Shown here in pieces: positions 18,720-27,276 of a DNA stretch of 64,000 bases (positions are counted from its first letter, which is position 1; each line of letters begins with the position of its first letter). The notes under the pieces are model-generated. The model had not been told where the DNA came from. It saw only the letters and a program-made list of their open reading frames with translations, and searched no databases. This DNA is from CANLBN01 sp050633825. Its GTDB lineage: Bacteria; Pseudomonadota; Gammaproteobacteria; Pseudomonadales; Cellvibrionaceae. A program made the position numbers and the translations under genes. The stretch lies in NCBI GenBank assembly GCA_050633825.1, contig JBOEHG010000007.1, forward strand, positions 10,249 through 74,248, in the 5' to 3' direction.

Positions 18720-18749
18720 CTGTGTTGTAGCGTGAAAACTATGACACAG
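18720..18749. terminator. Possible bidirectional hairpin between convergent genes
   Basis: CTGTGTTGTAG (18720-18730) pairs with CTATGACACAG (18739-18749) through two G-U pairs around an 8-nt loop. It sits between the convergent MAPEG and sigma-partner genes. There is no strong T-tract next to the stem. Confidence 0.4.
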
Positions 18750-18782
18750 TAGTTCATGAAAACAAAAAAGTTGTTATATTTA

Positions 18783-19403
18783 TTATTGGTTAGCCTGTGC
18801 AACCGCAAATAATAATCCATTTTCTCGCCATAAGCTGACTTTTACTCCTCGTTCTACTTTTACAAGAGGCTCTTTTTTTGTGGTTAAGTCAGGAATAGGG
18901 CCATAAATATTTTTTTGATAGCGTGTCTGAAAAACGGTTGTCCATGCATCAGCACTTTTCTGATAACGTAATTGAGCAGCGGGTATATCTAAAATAAAAC
19001 AAGGTCGAGCACCCATCAGTTCACCATGCTTTTCTGTTGTCATTAGTTTAGACAACATAAACCCTAGATAGGCAAACTGGCTGTTTAATTCGCTTAATGA
19101 GCTGGTCTGGTATTCAAGGTTTTTGTGCAGTAAATGATTATCGATAACATCGGCAATAATGGCTTCGGTTTTACTGATATTGAATTTTAAGTCAGATGTT
19201 AATGACCAGATAGAAATGCTCAGTACTAAAGTACAGGCAATAGTAATCAGGCTGTTTGCCCGTATTCTTTCAAAGAGTGCTTTTCTTTGGGGTTGGACTT
19301 TTTCGGTATTTTGGGCCAATGATTGAATATCCTCCAACTCTTTGCTGGATAATTCGATATCTTTATACAGGTCGCCTATTGCTGCTTTAATGGGAGTTTT
19401 CAT
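18783..19403 (-). CDS. Membrane-anchored partner of ECF sigma factor (putative anti-sigma)
   Basis: 206 residues: a charged cytoplasmic N-terminus (about 1-48), one membrane segment (about 50-68) and a periplasmic or exposed C-terminal domain of about 135 residues. I do not recognise the family; I infer an anti-sigma role from the single-TM topology and from the 17-nt overlap with the upstream sigma gene. No zinc-type HxxxCxxC motif is visible. ATG 19403 is preferred over 19415 because GAGG lies just ahead of it. The C-terminal domain may sense an envelope signal, but nothing shows which. Confidence 0.6.
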   Translation of the reverse strand: MKTPIKAAIGDLYKDIELSSKELEDIQSLAQNTEKVQPQRKALFERIRANSLITIACTLVLSISIWSLTSDLKFNISKTEAIIADVIDNHLLHKNLEYQTSSLSELNSQFAYLGFMLSKLMTTEKHGELMGARPCFILDIPAAQLRYQKSADAWTTVFQTRYQKNIYGPIPDLTTKKEPLVKVERGVKVSLWRENGLLFAVAQANQ

Positions 19404-19881
19404 TGGGTACCTCATTCAACATATCTGTATCGGCTATCTTTTTACGAACTCTATGAATCCTTGATAATAATGTTCCCCGAGATGTTTCGGTTAATTCACT
19501 GATTTCATCAACGGTATATTCTTCAACGGCCCATAGGTAAAGGAGTTCTCTTTCCAGCGGGTTGAGTCCTTCCCAGAGTTTTACCAATAGGTCTTGGTTG
19601 ATTGTTGTTGCCTCTAAGGTATCGAAGCCGATATCAACGGTGTTGTCGGGATGATCGTCAGCGACCATAAGCCAGCGGCTATCGAAGCGTTTCTTATCAA
19701 TAAAGGTATTGCGGATACAGCGGAACAAATAGCCTTGTGTGTTCTTAACACCCTCAGTGCCTCTTTCCAGCACCTTTATATAAGCGGTATGAACAATATC
19801 CTTGGCCACGGAATGATCGTTGGTTAACGACATAGCGTAGCGGTAGGCTTGTTGTAATTGCTCATCTGCAATTGACTTCAT
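19387..19881 (-). CDS. ECF-type RNA polymerase sigma factor
   Basis: 164 residues with region 2 (about 8-72; QQAYRYAMSLTNDHSVAKDIV then YLFRCIRNTFIDKKR) and region 4 (about 108-155; LNPLERELLYLWAVEEYTVDEISE then RIHRVRKKI), and no regions 1 or 3, as in ECF sigma factors. It overlaps the gene for a membrane-anchored partner and is divergent from a DoxX/DoxD gene 272 nt away, a plausible target. A CGTC element at 20085-20088 upstream of that gene resembles many ECF -10 boxes, but the promoter is speculative. Confidence 0.88.
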   Translation of the reverse strand: MKSIADEQLQQAYRYAMSLTNDHSVAKDIVHTAYIKVLERGTEGVKNTQGYLFRCIRNTFIDKKRFDSRWLMVADDHPDNTVDIGFDTLEATTINQDLLVKLWEGLNPLERELLYLWAVEEYTVDEISELTETSRGTLLSRIHRVRKKIADTDMLNEVPNENSH

Positions 19882-20096
19882 TGATACTTATTCCTTGGCA
19901 GGTGCTGGTTATTACTGCTCTATGGCTATGTTCTACGGATGATGCCGTTTTTGAAAAAGAGTGCTGTTCATTAAAAAGGATGACGTCTGACCCCTTATTT
20001 TGATTGACTATTGATCGATTAAAGTTAATTTAAAGTGTTTGATGCCAATCTATCAAGCCAGTGCAATCATTTTCTCATATGTCCCGTCTTACCCTC

Positions 20097-20115
20097 GAAC
20101 TGAGCTAATCAGTTC
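20097..20115. promoter_or_regulatory. Inverted repeat upstream of DoxX/DoxD gene
   Basis: GAACTGA (20097-20103) and TCAGTTC (20109-20115) form a perfect 7-bp inverted repeat around GCTAA, 38 nt before the DoxX start. It could be an operator or an mRNA stem. Confidence 0.35.
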
Positions 20116-20153
20116 TTCTATTTTAGTCAAAAATTCATTGCTGAGGAATTTAT

Positions 20154-21068
20154 ATGAAAGCATTTTTGGGGGGTAAAGAACGCCAGTTGGATGCAATTGC
20201 AATGGTGTTGCGTATTGGTTTGGGTTTAGTCTTTGTTATTGGTGGTTGGAATAAACTTTATCAATTATTAGATCCTGCTAGCTCGGATGCTATTTTGGCG
20301 AGTTATTTAGGTACGACGGGTTATATTAATCAATTTTTTACAGAGTATTTATTTTCAGGTGCTTTAGGGCATGTGATGACGCCTTGGGGTTTTCTAACAA
20401 CGCTTTCAGCTTTTGAGCTCATTAGTGGTTGTATGCTGGTTGTCGGTTTTATTGTAAGGCCACTTTCTATTATTTGGGCGCTGTTATTGTGGAGCTTTAT
20501 TGTGTCGCTGCCGGTGGTGACAACACCGGGTGTAACGCCTACTGAGGCCACTTATACTGCGCCCGCGCTGTTTGTGCAGGTGAGAGATGTTGCTCTCTCG
20601 GGGTTGTTTTTCTTGTTGTACAATGTTGGTTCTGGTCGTTTTAGTGTTGATGAAAGGCTGAATACGGGCCGCCCTGTTTATCGTGACAATATTGCTACAC
20701 GGTGGAATGAGTTGGGCTTATTGCTTAGAGTCTCTTTGGCATTACCGTTTTTAGTCGCCGGTTTTTTTCATGGGCTTGATAATATTCAAACCTTTAAATT
20801 GCCTGCAATTGTTAGTGTGGTGCTAGGGCTAACAATTTTAATTGGTTTTCAAGTACGTTTTTTTGCTGCAGCACTTGCCATTGCTATGCTTTACTTTATC
20901 TTGCAGAAAATAAATATAGATAAGTCCCTGATTGCAAATCTCAATGGTTTTAAACGGGAATGTGGGTTTTTAGCGGCCAGTATTATCCTTTTTCATGCTG
21001 GGGGTGGTAAATATTACACTTTAGATTTTGATTGGCTGGCTAAACGTTTTTCAAATGCTAATGTTTAA
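20154..21068 (+). CDS. DoxX/DoxD-like membrane protein with duplicated fold
   Basis: 304 residues, strongly hydrophobic, with two DoxX-like halves. The first (about 10-155) has LRIGLGLVFVIGGWNKL and FELISGCMLVVGFIVRPL; the second (about 175-300) has LLLRVSLALPFLVAGFFHGL and VVLGLTILIGFQVRFF. DoxD is the small subunit of archaeal thiosulfate:quinone oxidoreductase; most bacterial DoxX proteins are of unknown function. An AGGA site precedes the ATG. Its divergence from the ECF sigma operon suggests control by that sigma factor, which is inference. Confidence 0.82.
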   Translation: MKAFLGGKERQLDAIAMVLRIGLGLVFVIGGWNKLYQLLDPASSDAILASYLGTTGYINQFFTEYLFSGALGHVMTPWGFLTTLSAFELISGCMLVVGFIVRPLSIIWALLLWSFIVSLPVVTTPGVTPTEATYTAPALFVQVRDVALSGLFFLLYNVGSGRFSVDERLNTGRPVYRDNIATRWNELGLLLRVSLALPFLVAGFFHGLDNIQTFKLPAIVSVVLGLTILIGFQVRFFAAALAIAMLYFILQKINIDKSLIANLNGFKRECGFLAASIILFHAGGGKYYTLDFDWLAKRFSNANV

Positions 21069-21075
21069 GTGATAG

Positions 21076-21108
21076 GAATATCATGAGAATTTAATTCTCA
21101 TGATATTC
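21076..21108. terminator. Long perfect inverted repeat between convergent genes
   Basis: Two 16-nt arms (21076-21091 and 21093-21108) are exact reverse complements with a single T between them. The site falls 8 nt after DoxX and 8 nt before the end of the convergent beta-barrel gene, so it probably acts as a bidirectional terminator or mRNA 3' stabiliser. It lacks a GC-rich core and a T-tract. Confidence 0.6.
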
Positions 21109-21116
21109 GCAATACC

Positions 21117-22721
21117 TCAATTTGTTGCGGGTAAAATGATATTGATACTGAGTTTTGCTTGATAGTCTTTTTTCTTTTCTGTTGCTGATGCGTTTTTATG
21201 ATAGTTGCCCGATAACGCTATTTTTATACCTGCCATAGTCTCTGTTTGTCTTCTTATATTCTTGATCATTTTTCCTGAAAGGTTAAGAGATTGATTGTTT
21301 TCATTGTTATGCTTTTCATTTTTGCTCAACGATTGACGAATTTCGAATTTAGCTTCATCAAATAAGATGCTTCGTTTGCTTTTGCTGTTTACTGAAAAAA
21401 CATAAGATAAAGTGTCTGTTGATACATCAAAACTATTTTTATCATATTTTTTATAGTCAATATTGCTGCTTATATTTGATTGTTTACTAATAGGAAAATG
21501 TGCCCCTATAGTAATGTTGTTAGTATTCTCTGCGGTTTGATATTGATTCTGCTTTTTTATTTCCCCCCACTTTAAGTGCCATTGCCATTGAGGGTGCTGA
21601 AAGATAGCGTCCATATTAAGTGCAATATCATCTATTTTTTGAGTATAGGATTCTTGCGTATTAACATAGGTATACTCTAATTGATAACGAGGTTTACCTA
21701 AAAAGTACCAATGGCTGTTTTTTGGATAAAATTTGGATGACTGGTATGTGCTATTAGCGATGCTTTTGTTTGTATAACGGGTATGGTTCAGTTGTTTGTT
21801 GATGTTGTTTTTTTCTTGTGAAAAAGACAGTTTATATAACCATGATTTTTTCTGGTAATGGCCAAACATACGTGTGGCATCATAGTCTTTGACAATGGCT
21901 TCATTAAAAAATGAATGGAACTGTGGGTCAGTTGTTTGTTTTTCTAAACCAATAAGCCAGTTATGATGATGAGAATTGTGGTGCTTTTGCTTTGGTATTG
22001 TAGGGTAGGGTGTATAACTTAGTGAGGTATAAAACGCATTACCGCTTTCGATGTTGTGGTTTGCCTTGCTGCTATTAAAACGTGATTGAGCATACTCGCT
22101 ACGAATGGCGAATCGTCGCTGATAAAAAGCAGCATTCATTGCCATACTTTTTGCATCATTGGCTGACGTATCGTCAGCTTCTAGTAGCTTCTTTTTACCG
22201 GATAAATAACTGCCAGTTAGCGTAAATTCATAGGTCTTATTGTTAACAGCTTGATAGTCCCATATTAAACCGTTAGTGCGATTATTAGTGTCTTCGACAC
22301 CAATGCCGCGATTAAAGTCCACTTGCTCGCTGGTATGGATACTATAGCTTTGTAATCGGCTCTTTAATGTGGGTAAAGTAAATGAGCCAGTGATTCCCTG
22401 ATTATCCTGTCTTTTATAAATTAGGCTGCTATGCGTAAGTTTGTGCTGCCCTATGTCAACTGAAGCATTATTGTTGATGTTAATCCTAAAGGAGTATTTT
22501 TCAGAAAAACTATTGGTTGAGGTATTTTGATTATTTTTTTTGTCAGTAAGGGATTCTATACCTGTAACAACAGGAGCTCGGCTATTAGTGTCGTTACTTG
22601 TCGAGCCATGCTGACCCTGCCATTCACTGATGTCTACGAGTGAAGCAGATGCCAGCTCAAATCTTGTAACTAAAAAGCATAATATAAGCAGATTGTATGC
22701 AATTAAGCTATGCTTCTGCAT
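21117..22721 (-). CDS. Predicted outer-membrane beta-barrel protein, unknown family
   Basis: 534 residues. I do not recognise the family. It begins with a signal peptide (about 1-26, ending LASA) and a short low-complexity Asn/Ser/Thr region. The rest consists of many alternating polar/hydrophobic segments rich in Tyr, Trp, Asn and Lys (for example WQWHLKWGEIKKQ and YTYVNTQESYT), as expected for transmembrane beta-strands. The last segment ends KLSINIILPATN, not the usual aromatic C-terminal residue. Histidine-rich patches (PKQKHHNSHHHN) are notable. A related decayed fragment lies near 23.67 kb. It is monocistronic, between convergent DoxX and a divergent thioesterase. Confidence 0.65.
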   Translation of the reverse strand: MQKHSLIAYNLLILCFLVTRFELASASLVDISEWQGQHGSTSNDTNSRAPVVTGIESLTDKKNNQNTSTNSFSEKYSFRININNNASVDIGQHKLTHSSLIYKRQDNQGITGSFTLPTLKSRLQSYSIHTSEQVDFNRGIGVEDTNNRTNGLIWDYQAVNNKTYEFTLTGSYLSGKKKLLEADDTSANDAKSMAMNAAFYQRRFAIRSEYAQSRFNSSKANHNIESGNAFYTSLSYTPYPTIPKQKHHNSHHHNWLIGLEKQTTDPQFHSFFNEAIVKDYDATRMFGHYQKKSWLYKLSFSQEKNNINKQLNHTRYTNKSIANSTYQSSKFYPKNSHWYFLGKPRYQLEYTYVNTQESYTQKIDDIALNMDAIFQHPQWQWHLKWGEIKKQNQYQTAENTNNITIGAHFPISKQSNISSNIDYKKYDKNSFDVSTDTLSYVFSVNSKSKRSILFDEAKFEIRQSLSKNEKHNNENNQSLNLSGKMIKNIRRQTETMAGIKIALSGNYHKNASATEKKKDYQAKLSINIILPATN

Positions 22722-23102
22722 TGTGGCGGCCTATCTCCATTATTTAACTACTTTCAGTATAGTTGGCTAATTTAAATTTGCTGCTTTAGTAAAGTAATTG
22801 ATATGTTAGGTAATGTTTGGTTATTGAAGAGTTAAATAACAATTAATCAATTGTTAATGGCGATAATTAATGCTTAGTTTTGTCAAGCCTCTTGATGGTC
22901 GCTTTAAGGGTTTTCTTTTTTTGAAAATTAGCCGGAGTAAGCTTGTATGAATGACTTAAATAAGTAGTGACTTAGATAACTGTAGCGGGTATGACTTTAT
23001 TTTATATCAGTCTTTTTTATACAGGCTTTATAGTCGCAAAAAATAATTAATCGCAATATACTCCACCAAAATTTAACTGATATATTATAAGGTTGTCTAT
23101 TT
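22722..23102. other. Divergent intergenic region (381 nt), beta-barrel / thioesterase
   Basis: No gene seen. AT-rich, with promoters expected on both strands. It contains a 20-nt inverted repeat at 22837-22856. A six-codon frame near 22946 has a GGAG sequence ahead of it but is probably chance. Confidence 0.5.
22837..22856. promoter_or_regulatory. Inverted repeat, possible operator
   Basis: TAACAATT (22837-22844) and AATTGTTA (22849-22856) are perfect reverse complements around AATC, in the divergent region upstream of the beta-barrel gene. An AT-only repeat like this can arise by chance. Confidence 0.3.
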
Positions 23103-23564
23103 ATGACAAGTAACGTTCAGAGTATTTGGTTTAATGAACCCACGGTGAATGGTTTAAATGCCTATGCCGATAATACGGCGATGGGGCATGTGGGTATTGA
23201 AATTGTTGAGGTGGGTAATGACTATATTAAAGGGCGGATGGAGGTCAACGGTAATACATGTCAGCCAGCCGGCGTTTTGCATGGTGGTATGTCAGTTGTT
23301 TTTGCTGAAACATTGGCGTCTTTAGCTGCGGCTTATGTTGTTGATAATTCACAGTTTCACTGTGTTGGCCAAGAAATTAATGCCAACCACGTGCGGGCAG
23401 TAGCTTCAGGTTTTGTTTATGCTATGGCAAAGCCCTTGCATATTGGTAGATCGTCTCATGTATGGGAGGTTACAGTTCGTAATGAAGATGAAAAACTGGT
23501 CGCGATATCTCGTATGACGGCGGCGGTATTAGAAATTCCCTCTCAATATAAAAAAAATAATTGA
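23103..23564 (+). CDS. Hotdog-fold acyl-CoA thioesterase (PaaI/MenI type)
   Basis: 153 residues of a single hotdog domain. The diagnostic segment is QPAGVLHGGMSVVFAETLASLAA, with His60, Gly61, Gly62 and the catalytic acid Glu69, as in YdiI/MenI and PaaI thioesterases. These hydrolyse aromatic or medium-chain acyl-CoAs, including 1,4-dihydroxy-2-naphthoyl-CoA. No menaquinone or phenylacetate genes are nearby, so the substrate cannot be inferred from context. It is divergent from the beta-barrel gene. Confidence 0.9.
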   Translation: MTSNVQSIWFNEPTVNGLNAYADNTAMGHVGIEIVEVGNDYIKGRMEVNGNTCQPAGVLHGGMSVVFAETLASLAAAYVVDNSQFHCVGQEINANHVRAVASGFVYAMAKPLHIGRSSHVWEVTVRNEDEKLVAISRMTAAVLEIPSQYKKNN

Positions 23565-23641
23565 TAATATTACTCTATTATAGGGGTAAGTTTTACAATT
23601 TCTGGTTTGTTACTTATTTGTTTGATAATGCCTACATTCAT

Positions 23642-23661
23642 AATCACTATGTATAGTGATT
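23642..23661. repeat. 20-nt inverted repeat in intergenic region
   Basis: AATCACTA (23642-23649) and TAGTGATT (23654-23661) are perfect reverse complements around TGTA. It directly adjoins the decayed beta-barrel gene fragment at 23664-23703. Confidence 0.5.
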
Positions 23662-23663
23662 GG

Positions 23664-23703
23664 CGTTGATAAAAAGCAGTATTCATCGTCATGCTTTTTG
23701 TAT
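23664..23703 (-). pseudogene. Short decayed fragment related to the beta-barrel gene
   Basis: Positions 23668-23703 match 22121-22156, inside the beta-barrel gene, at 31 of 36 bases with no gaps and only transitions; the match extends to 34 of 40. Read on the - strand it encodes about SNTKSMTMNTAFYQR, against the gene's SANDAKSMAMNAAFYQRR region, with a stop just upstream. It is probably a relic of a duplicated or related gene. Confidence 0.5.
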
Positions 23704-23738
23704 TTGATCAAGATCTCAGTTCTTTAGTTATTTAAAAA

Positions 23739-23761
23739 CGGTCCAGTATTCCTCTGGGCCG
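23739..23761 (-). terminator. Terminator after small membrane-protein gene
   Basis: On the - strand CGGCCCAG, a 7-nt loop and CTGGACCG form an 8-bp stem with one C-A mismatch, followed by TTTTTAAATA (23728-23738). It lies about 20 nt past the stop of the - strand gene. Confidence 0.65.
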
Positions 23762-23780
23762 CTCCCAAGTATTAACTTCC

Positions 23781-24350
23781 TTATAAGACGGCAAGTAGAA
23801 TAATAAAGAATGTCAGAATAGATAATAAAATGGCGGGAGTCTTTGTTGATATATTTAAAAATCTTGTGAAAACCTTATAAAACAAAAAGATAGCCCAGGG
23901 CCATATAAATGATAATGCTATTGCTGTTGGCCAATAACTATCGCCATGATTTTTTTGCTCAAAGGTTTCGAGTTTTAGTGGTGATGGCGTCAGATTTATC
24001 AGTGTTTTAACGCCATCAGAAAAAAATATCAGAATGAAGCCCGGTAGTCCCATTAAAATCATCGATCCAATAAGTGATGTCGATAATGAAAAAATAAACC
24101 ATTTTTTGTGAAGTTTGATAAAGTTGAAAAACTTTTTGGCAAGTTCAATATGATAGCTTTCTGATTTTTTATAACTTAAGTAGAAAATAAATGCTGTAAT
24201 TGCTTGAGCGAATAGTAGTAAAATAAGATTTTTGAATAAAAAATATTTAGGACCATTTGAAATAAGGCGAATGATAGCAAAAAGTATATTGGCGGTTAGT
24301 GCAAATGATGTTAATGAACACAGGAAATAGATAATATACTTGTAAACCAT
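23781..24350 (-). CDS. Uncharacterised polytopic inner-membrane protein
   Basis: 189 residues, about five predicted membrane segments (near 5-28, 38-60, 85-112, 140-160 and 166-188). I recognise no family and see no catalytic motif. Charged residues cluster between segments 2 and 3 (KKSESYHIELAKKFF..KLHKKW) and in the loop after segment 3. It is AT-rich and lies between valS and the thioesterase as a single gene with its own terminator. It could be a lineage-specific membrane protein. Confidence 0.65.
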   Translation of the reverse strand: MVYKYIIYFLCSLTSFALTANILFAIIRLISNGPKYFLFKNLILLLFAQAITAFIFYLSYKKSESYHIELAKKFFNFIKLHKKWFIFSLSTSLIGSMILMGLPGFILIFFSDGVKTLINLTPSPLKLETFEQKNHGDSYWPTAIALSFIWPWAIFLFYKVFTRFLNISTKTPAILLSILTFFIILLAVL

Positions 24351-24485
24351 AGTGGGTAATTCTCTCTGCCGGTGAAAAAAGTTTAAGGTTCTTGAACGAT
24401 GTTTATATTTGACTGTACCGTTGTCGGCAGCGCTTGGTTAATATTCTGTTCTTATGGTTTTTTGCACAAATATTTGGCATAAAAA

Positions 24486-24503
24486 AACCGGGTAAACCCG
24501 GTT
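24486..24503 (-). terminator. Rho-independent terminator of valS
   Basis: AACCGGG (24486-24492) and CCCGGTT (24497-24503) form a perfect 7-bp stem with a 4-nt loop. On the - strand it is followed by a T-tract. It lies just past the valS stop. Confidence 0.92.
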
Positions 24504-24510
24504 TGTTGTT

Positions 24511-27276
24511 TTATAAGTTTACAATTTTCTCTTTTTGCTGCTGTAGTTTTTCCAGTGCAGATCCAGCCGCAGCCAATTTTTCTTTTTCCTTATCGACGAC
24601 AGCAGCAGGTGCTTTATCGACGAAGTTGGCATTATTTAACTTACCATTGAGTCTGCCGGTTTCTTTTTGCAGTTTTTCAATCTCCTTATCAAGGCGTGCG
24701 ACTTCGGCTTCTTTATCGATAAAACCGGCCATCGGCACCAGTATTTCCATCTCTCCCACCAGTGCAGTGGCTGACATAGGGGCTTCATCGCCAGCGGCTA
24801 GCCAATGGGTTTCTTCAAGGTTGGCGAGCTTAATCAGAAATTGTTTGTTTACTGTTAAGCGTCGCTCATCTTCATTATTGCCATTAGCAAAATACAAGGG
24901 GAGTTTTGCGGACGGTGCAATATTCATTTCACCACGAATCGTGCGCACGCCAATAATAATATGCTTAAGCCATTCGATATCGTCGATGGCTTTTTGGTCT
25001 ATCTTGCTGTCATCAGCAACAGGATAGGGGGCATGCATAATGGTGTCGCCACCTTTGCCTGCTAAGGTTTTAACACGTTGCCAAATTTCTTCCGTTAGGT
25101 AAGGCATTAGAGGGTGTGCCAGTCGCAAAGTGGTTTCGAGTACACGAATCAATGTGCGGCGGGTCCCGCGTTTTTGCTCTTCACGGGCATTATCATCCCA
25201 TAATACCGGTTTAGATAACTCTAAATACCAATCGCAGTATTCATTCCAAATAAAGTCATACAATGCTTGTGAGGCCAGATCCAGTCGATAGGTTTCAATA
25301 CCTTCAGCAACAGCTTTTTCTGCCTGTTGTAGTTTGGAAATAATCCAGCGATCTGCCAAGGACAATTCAACGGCTTCATTGTTAACACCGCAGTCTTGGT
25401 CTTCGCAATTCATTAATACATAACGTGCCGCATTCCAGATTTTGTTACAGAAATTGCGGAAGCCTTCGATTCGGCCTACATCAAAATTGATATCCCGACC
25501 GGTCGATGCCAGTGAATAATAAGTGTAACGCAATGCATCGGTGCCGTAGGGATTGATGCCATCGGCAAATTCTTTACGGGTTGCTTTTTCAATTTTTGAG
25601 GCGGCTTTAGGGTTCATTAAACCGGTTGTTCTTTTTTGAACAAGGGTTTCTAAATCAATGCCATCGATAAGATCAATAGGGTCGAGCACGTTACCTTTTG
25701 ATTTCGACATTTTCTGACCTTGGCTGTCGCGCACTAAGCCATGTACATAGACGGTATGAAAGGGTACTTCTTTTTTGAAATAGAGTGTCAGCATGATCAT
25801 GCGGGCCACCCAGAAGAAGATAATATCAAAGCCAGTGACGAGTACATCGGTTGAGTGGAAGGTTTCCAACTCTTTAGTCTTTTCTGGCCACCCCAACGTA
25901 CCGAAGGTCCATAAGCCCGATGAGAACCATGTATCGAGAACATCGTTATCCTGCTTCAATGAAACACTGTCATCCAGTTTATATTTTTGACGGACTTCTT
26001 CTTCGTTGCGGGCAACGTAGACCTTGCCTGCCTCGTCGTACCAAGCGGGAATGCGGTGACCCCACCATAGTTGCCTTGAGATACACCAGTCCTGAATATC
26101 ACGCATCCAGGAAAAATACATATTTTCGTATTGTTTAGGAACAAACTGAATGGAGTCATCTTCAACCGCTTTGATGGCTTCATCGGCTAAGGGTTGGGTG
26201 CGTACATACCATTGATTGGTGAGGTAAGGCTCGATAACAACCCCAGAGCGATCACCACGAGGTACTTTTAAGGTGTGGTCAGCAATTTTATCTAGCAGGC
26301 CTAGTTCTTTAAAGTCAGCAACGATTTGTTTGCGCGCTGCGAAACGTTCCATGCCCTGATATTTTTCTGGAGAATTTTGGTTAATATTGGCGTCATCATC
26401 AAAGATATTAATCATGGGTAAGTTATGGCGCTGACCCATTTCATAGTCATTAAAGTCATGGGCAGGAGTAATTTTTACGCAGCCTGTACCAAACTCTTTA
26501 TCCACATAGTCATCAGCAATGATAGGAATTTCTCTTCCAACGAGGGGGAGAGTGACGGTTTTTCCTATCAAATGCGCATAACGCTCATCTTCAGGGTGGA
26601 CAGCAACAGCGCTATCGCCAAGCATTGTTTCGGGTCGTGTTGTGGCAACCACCAAGTATTCATCGCTACCTGTAATGGGGTAGCGGAAGTGCCATAGGTA
26701 GCCCTTCTCTTCTTCGCTGATCACTTCCAGGTCTGAAATCGCGGTATGGAGTTTGGGGTCCCAGTTAACAAGGCGTTTGCCGCGATAGATTAAGTCATCT
26801 TCATACAGTTGTACAAAGACTTCCTGTACCGCTTTATAGAAGCCTTCGTCCATTGTAAAGCGCTCGCGGCTCCAGTCAGGACTGGCGCCCAAGCGGCGTA
26901 GCTGGCGGGTGATATGGCCACCGGACTCTTCTTTCCACTCCCAGACTTTTTCAATAAATTTCTCACGCCCCAGATCATGACGAGAAACACCTTCGGCATC
27001 CAATAAGCGCTCAACGACCATTTGAGTCGCTATACCCGCATGATCTGTACCTACTTGCCAGAGCGTATTCTTACCTTTCATTCGGTTATAACGAATAAGA
27101 GCATCCATAATCGCTTCTTGGAAACCGTGCCCCATATGCAAGCTGCCCGTGACATTGGGTGGTGGGATCATAATGCAATAGCTATCACCTTCTCCTGAGG
27201 GCTTGAAGTAGCCTTTTTCTTCCCAGGTTTGATACCACGATTGTTCGATTGCTTGGGGTTGATACGTTTTTTCCAT
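24511..27276 (-). CDS. valS: Valyl-tRNA synthetase
   Basis: Class Ia aminoacyl-tRNA synthetase charging tRNA-Val. The 921-residue length is typical of the bacterial enzyme. The class I motifs are HMGH at residues 47-50 (within PPPNVTGSLHMGHG) and KMSKS at 522-526, with an editing domain between them (TTRPETMLGD) and a C-terminal coiled-coil arm (after about 850, with repeated Lys/Glu). It belongs to the pepA-holC-valS neighbourhood but is separated from it here by two genes on the opposite strand. Confidence 0.98.
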   Translation of the reverse strand: MEKTYQPQAIEQSWYQTWEEKGYFKPSGEGDSYCIMIPPPNVTGSLHMGHGFQEAIMDALIRYNRMKGKNTLWQVGTDHAGIATQMVVERLLDAEGVSRHDLGREKFIEKVWEWKEESGGHITRQLRRLGASPDWSRERFTMDEGFYKAVQEVFVQLYEDDLIYRGKRLVNWDPKLHTAISDLEVISEEEKGYLWHFRYPITGSDEYLVVATTRPETMLGDSAVAVHPEDERYAHLIGKTVTLPLVGREIPIIADDYVDKEFGTGCVKITPAHDFNDYEMGQRHNLPMINIFDDDANINQNSPEKYQGMERFAARKQIVADFKELGLLDKIADHTLKVPRGDRSGVVIEPYLTNQWYVRTQPLADEAIKAVEDDSIQFVPKQYENMYFSWMRDIQDWCISRQLWWGHRIPAWYDEAGKVYVARNEEEVRQKYKLDDSVSLKQDNDVLDTWFSSGLWTFGTLGWPEKTKELETFHSTDVLVTGFDIIFFWVARMIMLTLYFKKEVPFHTVYVHGLVRDSQGQKMSKSKGNVLDPIDLIDGIDLETLVQKRTTGLMNPKAASKIEKATRKEFADGINPYGTDALRYTYYSLASTGRDINFDVGRIEGFRNFCNKIWNAARYVLMNCEDQDCGVNNEAVELSLADRWIISKLQQAEKAVAEGIETYRLDLASQALYDFIWNEYCDWYLELSKPVLWDDNAREEQKRGTRRTLIRVLETTLRLAHPLMPYLTEEIWQRVKTLAGKGGDTIMHAPYPVADDSKIDQKAIDDIEWLKHIIIGVRTIRGEMNIAPSAKLPLYFANGNNEDERRLTVNKQFLIKLANLEETHWLAAGDEAPMSATALVGEMEILVPMAGFIDKEAEVARLDKEIEKLQKETGRLNGKLNNANFVDKAPAAVVDKEKEKLAAAGSALEKLQQQKEKIVNL

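Noticed and set aside
24434..25027. 197-codon + strand frame antisense to valS
   Set aside because: Lies over the valS coding region, Ser-rich translation typical of an antisense shadow; no ribosome-binding site.
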